The translations under genes were made by a program, and so were the position numbers. Positions 57,574 to 64,000 of a stretch of 64,000 bases of DNA are shown here, in pieces. This DNA is from Rathayibacter sp. VKM Ac-2856 (GTDB lineage Bacteria; Actinomycetota; Actinomycetes; Actinomycetales; Microbacteriaceae): NCBI RefSeq assembly GCF_013205055.1, contig NZ_JABMLF010000001.1:434001-498000 (forward strand), given 5' to 3'. Within the stretch, counting starts at the first letter, position 1, and every line of letters begins with the position of its first letter. The notes beneath the pieces were generated by a model. The model saw only the letters and a program-made list of their open reading frames with translations. It was not told the DNA's origin and made no database searches.

Positions 57574-58092
57574 TCAGCCGTCGAGCGGGACGGTGCTGCC
57601 GATGAGGCAGGCGCCGGTCGCGATCGGCGCCGCGACGACGGCGCGGACGCCCTCCACCTTCGGGCCGTACTGGCCGATCAGGCACGCGTCGCTCGCCTTG
57701 ACCGAGACCTGCACGGAGTCGGCCTCGAGGCCGACCGACGTCTCGTCGGCGGTGAGCTGCATCGACTCCTTCGCGAAGCCGCCGGCCACGAGGGCGTCGA
57801 CGACGCTGCGGCCGGTCGTCTCGGGGTCGGAGCCGGCGGTCGCGGTCACGATCTGGCGGAAGTAGGGCAGGTTCTCCTCGGCGGTGCCTCCGGGCACGAG
57901 GACGACGGGCGCGGCCGACTCCGGTGCGGCGGGGGCGGAGGAGGCGGACGGGCTCTCGCTCGTGGGCGGCGCGGCGGGAGCCGTGCAGCCGCTCAGCCCC
58001 GCCAGGAGTGCGAGCACCGCACCCGTTCGGAGGCCGACGCGGACGACGGACCTCGTTCCCTGTCGATCCGGGCTCACTCGGACTGCGCTCAC
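57574..58092 (-). CDS. Lipoprotein, DUF6993-type
   Basis: This 172-residue lipoprotein has a signal (VVRVGLRTGAVLALLAGLSGC) with lipobox LSGC. A Ser/Ala/Pro linker follows and then a compact domain with two cysteines (DACLIGQYGP, GACLIGST). This matches the DUF6993 family of Microbacteriaceae as recalled. Role unknown. GTG 58092 has GGGAGGGA five bases upstream, so the longer upstream frame was rejected. It lies 43 bp downstream of ssb. Confidence 0.83.
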   Translation of the reverse strand: MSAVRVSPDRQGTRSVVRVGLRTGAVLALLAGLSGCTAPAAPPTSESPSASSAPAAPESAAPVVLVPGGTAEENLPYFRQIVTATAGSDPETTGRSVVDALVAGGFAKESMQLTADETSVGLEADSVQVSVKASDACLIGQYGPKVEGVRAVVAAPIATGACLIGSTVPLDG

Positions 58093-58135
58093 TCGAATCC
58101 CTCCCACGGCGGCAGGACGCACGCCGGACACCGCA

Positions 58136-58660
58136 TCAGAACGGGGTGTCCGCCGATTCTAACGACGGCTCGGTCGCGCTCGGCGCCGGGGCGGGACCCG
58201 TCGCCCAGTCGGCGCCGGACGACCCCTCGGTGCTCGCCGGCGCCTCCGGACTCCACCCGGACGGCTCCGCCGCGACCGTCTCGGGAGCCGCCGTCGTCGA
58301 CCGCGCCGCCGCCCTCGTGTAGCTCGTCGTGCCCCACGCCAGGTCGTGGCCGAGCCCTTCGGCGATCACGCCCACCTCCGTCCCCGCTTTGCCTCCCGAC
58401 TCCCAGGAGCGGATCGAGAGCCGGCCGGTGACCAGGACGCGGTCGCCGCGGGACAGCGAGGCGAGAGCGTTGCCGGCGAGGCCGTTGAACGCGGTGACGG
58501 TGTACCAGTTGGTCGCTCCGTCGACCCAGCGCTGCGTCGCGCGGTCGTAGCGCCGCTGAGCGGACGCGAGCCGGAACGTCGTCATCGCGGTGCCGCTCGT
58601 CGTGCCGATGCTCCGCGGCTCGGTGCCGATGACTCCGATGACGGTCAGGGTGTCGGTCAT
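58136..58660 (-). CDS. ssb: Single-stranded DNA-binding protein paralog
   Basis: This 174-residue OB-fold protein has TVIGVIGTEPRS, FRLASAQRRYDRATQRWVDGATNWYTVTAFNG and GDRVLVTGRLSIRSWE. A disordered Pro/Ala/Ser linker ends in ESADTPF. The tip resembles the canonical DDDIPF interaction motif but with Thr for Ile and one fewer acid. Most actinobacteria have a main ssb beside rpsF/rplI. This copy is not in that context, so it is probably the second, stress or competence-related SSB. Confidence 0.92.
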   Translation of the reverse strand: MTDTLTVIGVIGTEPRSIGTTSGTAMTTFRLASAQRRYDRATQRWVDGATNWYTVTAFNGLAGNALASLSRGDRVLVTGRLSIRSWESGGKAGTEVGVIAEGLGHDLAWGTTSYTRAAARSTTAAPETVAAEPSGWSPEAPASTEGSSGADWATGPAPAPSATEPSLESADTPF

Positions 58661-58785
58661 GCTGCTGTCCTCTCCTCGGTCGCCGCGGTCCGCGGCGCCC
58701 TCCTCCCCGCCGCGAGTGCGGTCGGGACGCCGCCCGGACGGAAGGGGCTGGAGCCGTCCGGGCGACGCAGGGACAGCATCGCGAC

Positions 58786-58820
58786 GAAGGGCCCGCCTCC
58801 GGGGTGGAGGCGGGCCCTTC
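58786..58820 (-). terminator. msrA terminator
   Basis: Perfect 15-bp stem gaagggcccgcctcc/ggaggcgggcccttc with a 5-nt loop, 38 bp beyond the msrA stop. It lies in the 198-bp gap to ssb, whose promoter was not identified. Confidence 0.92.
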
Positions 58821-58858
58821 GGTGGAGACCCGGCGAGATCATCGCCTGGGGAGGAGCG

Positions 58859-59386
58859 CTAGGACGCGAGGATGTACTTCGAGTACGACTTGCGGATCTT
58901 GTTCACCTTGGGCAGCGCCACGGCGAGGCAGTAGCCCTGGCCGGGGTTCTTGGCGAAGAAGTCCTGGTGGTAGTCCTCGGCCTCGTGATAGACGCCCAGC
59001 GGCGAGATCTCGGTGACGATCGACCCGTCCCACCACTCGGACGCGCGGTCGCGAGCGGCCTCGAACAGCTCCTTCTCCTCCTCGGAGGAGTAGTACATCG
59101 CCGAGCGGTACTGGGTGCCGACGTCGTTGCCCTGGCGGTTCAGCTGGCGCGGGTCGTGCAGGGTGAAGAACACGTCGAGGATGACCTGCTCGGGGATGAC
59201 CTCGGGGTCGAAGGTGACGGCGACGGCCTCCGCGTGCCCGGTGCGGCCCGTGCAGACGGCCTCGTAGTCGGGGTTCGGGGTGGAGCCGCCGGTGTAGCCG
59301 GAGACGACGTCGGTCACGCCGTCGAGGACGCGGTAGACGGCGTCCAGACACCAGAAGCATCCTCCGGCGAGTACGAATGTGCGCAT
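58859..59386 (-). CDS. msrA: Peptide methionine sulfoxide reductase MsrA
   Basis: MsrA reduces methionine-S-sulfoxide. The 175-residue protein has the active site GGCFWCLDAVY, GYTGGSTPNPDYEAVCTGRTGHAEAV, and the QYRSAMYYSSEEEK segment. The start ATG follows AGGAAGTGAG. It ends before a strong terminator. Confidence 0.97.
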   Translation of the reverse strand: MRTFVLAGGCFWCLDAVYRVLDGVTDVVSGYTGGSTPNPDYEAVCTGRTGHAEAVAVTFDPEVIPEQVILDVFFTLHDPRQLNRQGNDVGTQYRSAMYYSSEEEKELFEAARDRASEWWDGSIVTEISPLGVYHEAEDYHQDFFAKNPGQGYCLAVALPKVNKIRKSYSKYILAS

Positions 59387-59505
59387 TGCGTGTGACTCAC
59401 TTCCTGTCGCATCGACGCGGCCGGGGTGCCGGGCACGTCACTCGATCCAACACCCTCCGGGCCGTCCGCATTCCACCGGGCGGACCCCTGGAATAGAGTC
59501 GCCGG

Positions 59506-60513
59506 GTGAGCTACGACGCCGTCCCCACCCGCTACGACGCCATGGACTACCGACGTGCAGGACGGAGCGGCCTGACGCTGCCCGCCCTCTCGCTCGGCCT
59601 CTGGCACAACTTCGGATCCGACCGCCCCCTCGACACGCAGCGCGCGATCCTGCGCCGCGCCTTCGATCTGGGCATCACCCACTTCGACCTCGCGAACAAC
59701 TACGGCCCGCCCTACGGCGCCGCGGAGACCGCGTTCGGCCGCCTCTTCGCCGAGGACTTCCGCCCGTACCGCGACGAGATGATCATCTCCTCGAAGGCCG
59801 GCTACGACATGTGGCCCGGCCCCTACGGCGACGGGGGCTCGCGCAAGTACCTGCTCTCCTCGCTCGATCAGAGCCTGACCCGCCTGGGTCTCGACTACGT
59901 CGACGTCTTCTACTCGCACCGGCCGGACCCCGAGACGCCGATCGAGGAGACGATGGGCGCGCTGGTCTCGGCCGTCGAGCAGGGCAAGGCGCTCTACGTC
60001 GGCATCTCGAACTACAGCCCCGAGCAGACGCGCGCGGCCGAGGCGGCCCTGGCCGGCAGCGGGGTGCACCTGCTGCTGCACCAGCCGCGCTACTCCCTCT
60101 TCGACCGCCACATCGAGGACGGCCTGTTCCCGGTCCTGGACGAGATCGGCACCGGCTGCATCGTCTTCTCCCCCCTGGCCCAGGGGCTGCTGACCGACCG
60201 CTACCTCGACGGCACGGTCCCGGCCGGCTCCCGCGCGGCGACCTCGCGCTTCCTCTCCTCCGATCGGATCGACGAGAAGTACCTCGAGCGCGCCCGCGGC
60301 CTGAACGCGATCGCCGAGGGCCGGGGGCAGACCCTCGCGCAGCTCGCGCTGACCTGGGTGCTCCGGGTGCCGACGGTCACCAGCGCGATCATCGGCGCGT
60401 CGAGCGTCGCGCAGCTCGAGCAGAACGTCGCGGCCCTCGAGGCCGGTCCGCTGACCGAGTCGGAGACCGCCGCCATCGAGGAGTTCGCGGTGCACGGGAC
60501 GTCGCTGACCTGA
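59506..60513 (+). CDS. Aldo/keto reductase (MgrA/YghZ type)
   Basis: This 335-residue NADPH-dependent oxidoreductase has the family's GITHFDLANNYGPPYGAAE (catalytic Asp/Tyr), ISSKAGYDMWPGPYGDGGSRKYL (Lys), DVFYSHRPDPETPIEETM (His) and IIGASSVAQLEQN for cofactor binding. It resembles the L-glyceraldehyde-3-phosphate reductase branch. GTG 59506 follows TAGAGT (59494-59499) by 6 nt with no ribosome binding site, so it is probably leaderless. Confidence 0.93.
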   Translation: MSYDAVPTRYDAMDYRRAGRSGLTLPALSLGLWHNFGSDRPLDTQRAILRRAFDLGITHFDLANNYGPPYGAAETAFGRLFAEDFRPYRDEMIISSKAGYDMWPGPYGDGGSRKYLLSSLDQSLTRLGLDYVDVFYSHRPDPETPIEETMGALVSAVEQGKALYVGISNYSPEQTRAAEAALAGSGVHLLLHQPRYSLFDRHIEDGLFPVLDEIGTGCIVFSPLAQGLLTDRYLDGTVPAGSRAATSRFLSSDRIDEKYLERARGLNAIAEGRGQTLAQLALTWVLRVPTVTSAIIGASSVAQLEQNVAALEAGPLTESETAAIEEFAVHGTSLT

Positions 60514-60635
60514 CCCCGACGGGCCGGCAGCGATGTCGGTGGTCGCTCGTAGTCTGCGAGAGCACTCGGCCGGTGGGTGCTCCCGCCCCCGTCCCGGGGT
60601 GCGGCTCGAACAGCAGCGACCAGCAGGAGGAAGCA

Positions 60636-60872
60636 GTGTCCCTCACCACCCTTCACGCCACCCGCGTCCCGCCGACCCTCACCCGGGTGAACGCCCGTCT
60701 CTGGCGGGTGTCCACCGGCGAGGGCTCGATCGTCGGCCACGTCGAGCTCGTCGAGGGCCCGCAGGGCGAGAGGTACCGCGCCCGGCTGCTCCGCGCGGGC
60801 ATGCCCTCCGGCCCCGAGATCGGCGAGTTCTGGAGCGTCGAGGACGCGATCGAGGTCTTCCGCGTCGCCTGA
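60636..60872 (+). CDS. Small hypothetical protein, 78 residues
   Basis: This soluble protein has basic and acidic balance. ARLWRVSTGEGSIVGHVELVEGPQGERYRARLL, GEFWSVEDAIEVFRVA suggest a small beta-sheet plus helix fold. GTG 60636 has GGAGGA six bases upstream. It lies between two leaderless genes on the same strand. No family recognised. Confidence 0.72.
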   Translation: MSLTTLHATRVPPTLTRVNARLWRVSTGEGSIVGHVELVEGPQGERYRARLLRAGMPSGPEIGEFWSVEDAIEVFRVA

Positions 60873-60953
60873 GCGGCTGGTCGGCGCGCCGATCCCCCCG
60901 GGGTCGGCGCGCCTGACCCTCCCGCCGCCGGAGCCCGGGCTAACGTTCGGCTC

Positions 60954-61862
60954 ATGCAGTGGTGGAACGAATTCGTGACCTGGGTCCAGACGGCCGAGGG
61001 GCGCCAGTCGGCGTTCGTCGCCGCACTCGTCCTCCTCGCCCTGATCGTCGGGGTGATCGTGGCCGCGCTCGTGCTCCGCTCGGCGATCGCGCGCCTCATC
61101 CGGCAGCAGGAGCACGAGCGCAAGAACGCCGTCATCGCGACGCTCATCGACGCGGCGGTCGACGCCTCGGCGTGGAACGTGCTCAGCCAGTCCGAGCGCA
61201 TCCTCAGCGACCGTGCCGCGGCACAGGCCGAGACGCACCTCCGGCTGCTGCCGGTCAAGGGCTCCGGAGTCGCCGCCAACTGGGCTGCGCACGAGCTCGC
61301 CGACCTCAAGCACACCTCGTCGACCGGCGGTTACCAGACCCAGGCCAGCGTCGGCGAGTTCCGCGACCGCCTCGTGCTCTGGCGCGACAAGCCCGGGCGC
61401 GCCCGCAAGGCCTTCCTCGCCGACCTCGAGCGCTGGCGCTTCTCGGAGACCTCGCGCCCCGAGACGCCGAAGTCGAGTGCCTCGACGGAGGGCTCGAGCG
61501 AGCGCTCCACGGAGCCCGCCCGTCCCGCCCCCGCGGCCGCCGCGTCGACCCCGGTCGTCGTCGGCGCCGGCTCGGGGTCCGGGTCGAAGTCCGGGTCCGG
61601 AGAGCCCACCGTCGCCTTCGAGCGCTCGTCCACGCCGACCATCGTGCTGCCGCCCGTCGCGGAGGGCTCGCACAACGACGAAACGCGCCGACTTCTGGCG
61701 GACGTGGACCGCCTCGACGTGCCGTCGCGCGAGCGCCCGGTCGAGGAGCTGCCGCCCGTCGAGCAGCCCGCGTCGAGCACGCCGTCAGCGCCCGCGGAGG
61801 AGCCCGATGAGGCCCCTGCGGAGCGCGAGTCCGGCACCCCCGCCGCGCGGCCCGCGGAGTAG
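60954..61862 (+). CDS. Membrane-anchored protein with disordered C-terminus
   Basis: This 302-residue protein has one N-terminal transmembrane segment (AFVAALVLLALIVGVIVAALVL, about 20-42), a helical domain (about 50-160, with LPVKGSGVAANWAAHELADLKH) and a long Ser/Pro/Glu tail. The N-terminal end is short. The topology is not clear. ATG 60954 follows TAACGT (60941-60946) by 7 nt without a ribosome binding site, so it is probably leaderless. No family recognised. A strong terminator follows. Confidence 0.78.
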   Translation: MQWWNEFVTWVQTAEGRQSAFVAALVLLALIVGVIVAALVLRSAIARLIRQQEHERKNAVIATLIDAAVDASAWNVLSQSERILSDRAAAQAETHLRLLPVKGSGVAANWAAHELADLKHTSSTGGYQTQASVGEFRDRLVLWRDKPGRARKAFLADLERWRFSETSRPETPKSSASTEGSSERSTEPARPAPAAAASTPVVVGAGSGSGSKSGSGEPTVAFERSSTPTIVLPPVAEGSHNDETRRLLADVDRLDVPSRERPVEELPPVEQPASSTPSAPAEEPDEAPAERESGTPAARPAE

Positions 61863-61891
61863 AGCAGCCCGGACGGCCGAGCCGTCCAGGA

Positions 61892-61929
61892 GAGAAGGCC
61901 CCGATCGCGAGTGCGATCGGGGCCTTCTC
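61892..61929. terminator. Bidirectional terminator
   Basis: Perfect 17-bp stem gagaaggccccgatcgc/gcgatcggggccttctc with a GAGT loop, between the membrane-anchored gene (+) and the 36-residue gene (-). Confidence 0.93.
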
Positions 61930-61949
61930 CGTGGTGCAGTCCGCACGTC

Positions 61950-62060
61950 TCAGACGTGCGCATCTCGAGCACGAGCGACTCGACCGACCAGCACAGCGAG
62001 GGGCGCCGCGATGATCGTCCACGCGACGGCGATTCCGCCGAGGATGGCGAGGAGCAACAT
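61950..62060 (-). CDS. 36-residue hydrophobic peptide
   Basis: ATG 62060 is preceded by a near-ideal ribosome binding site (GGAGGT, 7 nt upstream). It encodes MLLLAILGGIAVAWTIIAAPLAVLVGRVARARDAHV. Residues 2-25 are a transmembrane helix and the C-terminus is basic, so the tail is probably cytoplasmic. It ends 20 bp before a strong terminator, making it an independent transcript. Such small membrane proteins are easily missed. Function unknown. Confidence 0.7.
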   Translation of the reverse strand: MLLLAILGGIAVAWTIIAAPLAVLVGRVARARDAHV

Positions 62061-62338
62061 GGTCGTACCTCCGTTTCTTACGTCGTTGTAATTCCGGTGC
62101 AGGGTCAGCTTAGGGGCCGCTGCACGGGCGGAACGGCGGATGCGGGCAAACACGCCGGTGTTGCTCAGCGAAATCACGTGTGCTAGCGGCCGAGGAGTCG
62201 CGAGCCCGCGTCCGGGGGACGAGGTGCCCCGCTTCCGAGGGACGACGGAGCGGACACTTCAGAGCAGCGCCGATCTGCGTCTCGCGCTCGTGAGAGAGGA
62301 GCCGACGAGCGCCGGCGAGGACGTCGACGGCACGGAAG

Positions 62339-62411
62339 TGCCCCCGGCAGGACTCGAACCTGCGACCGTCAGATTAGAAGGCTGCTGCTCTATCCGCTGA
62401 GCTACGGGGGC
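62339..62411 (-). tRNA. tRNA-Arg(TCT)
   Basis: The acceptor GCCCCCG pairs with CGGGGGC. The D arm is GCTC..GAGC and the T arm contains GGTTCGAGTCC. The anticodon loop CTTCTAA gives anticodon TCT. The 5-bp anticodon stem GCAGC/TCTGA has only three canonical pairs, with apparent mismatches at 27-43 and 31-39. CCA is not encoded. The 278-bp gap upstream to the 36-residue gene holds that gene's promoter; nothing else is seen. Confidence 0.9.
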
Positions 62412-62477
62412 GTCCCGCCAGGGTACTACGGGGCCTCGGGCGGGCGGCGTCGCCACGGCGCCGGTGGCCGGAGGGCG

Positions 62478-62699
62478 TCAGGCGCCCTGCACGAGCCCCA
62501 GCACGCCGACGACCAGGGACACCGCGGCGAGCACCAGCGAGATCCCGATCAGGATCGTGTGGACGCGGAGGAAGGTCGTCGCGCGGCCCGAGGCGTCGCG
62601 GGCCCGCGGGTCCTTCCGCACCCGGCGGAGGAACGGCGGCCAGACGACGGCGTTCCAGACGGCGTTGGCGATCAGCAGCACGCAGACGAGGATCATCAC
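62478..62699 (-). CDS. Small SCO4848-type membrane protein
   Basis: This 73-residue protein has two transmembrane segments: ILVCVLLIANAVWNAVVW and LIGISLVLAAVSLVVGVLGLV. A basic loop (PPFLRRVRKDPRARDASG) lies between them. It resembles the SCO4848 family as recalled. GTG 62699 is 8 nt after TAGACT (62713-62708). ATG 62696 is one codon later. No ribosome binding site is seen, so it is probably leaderless. It diverges from orn. Confidence 0.78.
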   Translation of the reverse strand: MMILVCVLLIANAVWNAVVWPPFLRRVRKDPRARDASGRATTFLRVHTILIGISLVLAAVSLVVGVLGLVQGA

Positions 62700-62707
62700 G
62701 GGGATCG

Positions 62708-62762
62708 AGTCTAGGAGGCGCTCCCCCGCCGCCGCGGCCGTGTCGGTGGCCGCGGCTAGACT
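62708..62762. promoter_or_regulatory. Divergent leaderless promoters for the SCO4848-type gene and orn
   Basis: Identical -10 hexamers TAGACT occur on minus (62713-62708) and plus (62757-62762), 43 bp apart. Each lies 7-8 nt from its start codon. Confidence 0.65.
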
Positions 62763-62769
62763 TCGGCGC

Positions 62770-63390
62770 ATGAGTAGCGCGCCCGACCGTCTTGTCTGGA
62801 TCGACTGCGAGATGACGGGACTCGACCTCGCCGTCGACGAACTCGTCGAGATCGCCGTGATCGTCACCGACTTCGATCTCGAGCCCCTCGACGAGGGACT
62901 GTCGATCGTCATCCGCCCCGACGCCACGGCGCTGGAGAACATGGGCGACTTCGTCCGGACGATGCACGAGACCTCGGGCCTGCTCGAGGAGATCCCGAAC
63001 GGCGTCAGCGTCGCCGAGGCCGAGTACGAGGTCCTCGAGTACGTGCTCAAGCACGTGCCCGCCGAGCAGCAGGCGCCGCTCGCCGGCAACTCGATCGGCA
63101 CCGACCGCGCCTTCCTGGTCAAGTACATGCCGCGGCTGGACTCGCACCTGCACTACCGCAACGTCGACGTGTCGACGGTGAAGGAGCTGGCCCGCCGCTG
63201 GTTCCCGCGCATCTACTTCAACGCTCCCGCCAAGCACGGCGGGCACCGCGCCCTCGCGGACATCCTCGAGAGCATCCGCGAGCTGCGCTACTACCGACGG
63301 GCCGTCTTCGTCAGCGAGCCCGGCCCCACCACGGCCGAGGTGCAGGCCGTCTCAGCCGCCGTCGTGGACGAGTTCGCCTCGCGGATGTAG
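62770..63390 (+). CDS. orn: Oligoribonuclease
   Basis: Orn degrades 2-5-nt RNAs and pGpG to mononucleotides. The 206-residue DEDDh exonuclease has LVWIDCEMTGLDL, PLAGNSIGTDRAFLVKYMPRL and the C-terminal KHGGHRALADILESIREL. ATG 62770 follows TAGACT by 7 nt, so the mRNA is probably leaderless. It precedes tRNA-His by 48 bp. Confidence 0.97.
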   Translation: MSSAPDRLVWIDCEMTGLDLAVDELVEIAVIVTDFDLEPLDEGLSIVIRPDATALENMGDFVRTMHETSGLLEEIPNGVSVAEAEYEVLEYVLKHVPAEQQAPLAGNSIGTDRAFLVKYMPRLDSHLHYRNVDVSTVKELARRWFPRIYFNAPAKHGGHRALADILESIRELRYYRRAVFVSEPGPTTAEVQAVSAAVVDEFASRM

Positions 63391-63438
63391 TACTCTCGTA
63401 CAGTTGCTTCGCGGGTTCGCCCCGCGGAACACCGTCCT

Positions 63439-63515
63439 GGTGGGTATAGCTCAGTTGGCAGAGCGCCTGGTTGTGGTCTAGGAGGTCGCGGGTTCGAGCC
63501 CCGTTACTCACCCCA
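63439..63515 (+). tRNA. tRNA-His(GTG)
   Basis: The acceptor GTGGGTA pairs with TACTCAC, with the histidine-specific extra G-1 (63439) opposite C73. The anticodon stem CCTGG/CTAGG has loop TTGTGGT, giving anticodon GTG. CCA is encoded at 63513-63515. A terminator follows. Confidence 0.96.
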
Positions 63516-63519
63516 GTTC

Positions 63520-63552
63520 GGAAGGCCCGGAGTCGTCGACTCCGGGCCTTCC
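63520..63552 (+). terminator. tRNA-His terminator
   Basis: Perfect 15-bp stem ggaaggcccggagtc/gactccgggccttcc with a 3-nt loop, followed by gtcttcct. Confidence 0.92.
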
Positions 63553-63610
63553 GTCTTCCTGCCGCTGCGCCCGACCGACGACGAGACCGACCGACGACGA
63601 GAGGCCGCCG

Positions 63611-63961
63611 ATGCTCACCCTCGACGAGTCCGAGTTCGAGACGCTGGTCGTCGCCGAGCTCGACGAGCTCCCCGACGACATGGTCGACGGGCTCGAGAAC
63701 GTCGTCTTCGTGGTCGAGGGCCGCCCCGAGGACGGCTCGCTCGATCTGCTCGGGCTCTACGACGGCGTGGCACTGACCGAGCGCGAGCGCTACGGGTTCG
63801 GCGAGATGCCGGACCGGATCATCCTGTACCGCGAGCCGCACCTCGCGGCGTGCGAGACGCTCGACGAGCTGCGCGACGAGATCCACGTCACCCTCGTCCA
63901 CGAGATCGCCCACTACTACGGCATCGACGACGAGCGGCTGCACGAGCTCGGCTGGGCCTGA
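63611..63961 (+). CDS. Metallopeptidase, zinicin-like (DUF1025)
   Basis: This 116-residue protein has the zinc motif HEIAHYYGIDDERLHELGW near the C-terminus (residues about 97-115) and an acidic N-terminal half with ELPDDMVDGLENVVFVVEGRP. These are typical for the 'metallopeptidase family protein' of actinobacteria. Role unknown. The ATG follows GAGAGG. The last 39 bases of the window hold no recognisable gene. Confidence 0.93.
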   Translation: MLTLDESEFETLVVAELDELPDDMVDGLENVVFVVEGRPEDGSLDLLGLYDGVALTERERYGFGEMPDRIILYREPHLAACETLDELRDEIHVTLVHEIAHYYGIDDERLHELGWA

Positions 63962-64000
63962 GCACGGGCGTCAGTCCCGCGGTGCGCCCTCCGGGTCGCT

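Overview
This 64 kb window has very high GC, dense short-spaced genes, many GTG starts and the gene order of a high-GC Gram-positive actinobacterium. The run rplU-rpmA-obg-proA-(small ORF)-nadD-(LTRRE protein)-rsfS, next to rne and ileS-folC-DUF4233-ndk, suggests the family Microbacteriaceae (Rathayibacter, Curtobacterium or Clavibacter type). The genus is an inference. No phage, plasmid, insertion sequence or CRISPR locus is visible; nearly everything looks like core chromosome.

Layout. (1) 0-20 kb is mostly minus-strand housekeeping: rnpB with promoter and terminator, a zinc-ribbon-type coiled-coil protein, a Nif3-like protein, acetolactate decarboxylase, tRNA-Ala, the rsfS/nadD/proA/obg/L27/L21 block, RNase E/G, and then ndk, DUF4233, folC and ileS. 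ileS is preceded by a T-box riboswitch. A plus-strand VKOR-family gene and a DUF4031 gene are interleaved. (2) 20-27 kb: a TetR regulator, valS and an M3 peptidase on plus, then a BenE-type transporter on minus. (3) 27.5-32.2 kb is a proteostasis block on minus (tig, clpP1, clpP2, clpX). Two perfect 20-bp direct repeats resembling ClgR operators lie before clpP1. (4) 32.2-32.7 kb: tRNA-Pro and tRNA-Gly. (5) 32.8-40.2 kb is the most distinctive accessory region. It holds three exported paralogous SGNH hydrolases, a gamma-carbonic anhydrase and a secreted Ig/LamG protein. Two of the hydrolases and the LamG protein share an Ig-like module and Thr-Pro-rich linkers, so this looks like one surface or secreted glycan-active set. 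(6) 40.2-43 kb: a NarL/DesK-type two-component system and dps. (7) 43-64 kb is mixed metabolism, repair and translation: amidohydrolase, Nei-type glycosylase, RpiB, mycothiol-type thioredoxin-fold protein, PepN, PrpB/PrpC, MscS plus truncated globin, thioesterases, EttA, an SSB paralog, MsrA, aldo/keto reductase, oligoribonuclease, tRNA-Arg, tRNA-His and a zinicin-like peptidase.

Non-coding structure is unusually rich. A dispersed palindromic element (about 43 bp, core 'tctcgatacgcc...') sits at three gene ends. At one of them its tail appears to have expanded into a 30-bp tandem array. A second repeat is shared by the window's left edge and the ndk 3' flank, and a 20-bp perfect inverted repeat straddles the ndk stop codon. 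About ten genes have a TANNNT hexamer 6-8 nt before the start codon, indicating leaderless mRNAs. The same spacing is seen at rnpB, where the P1 helix independently fixes the RNA 5' end.
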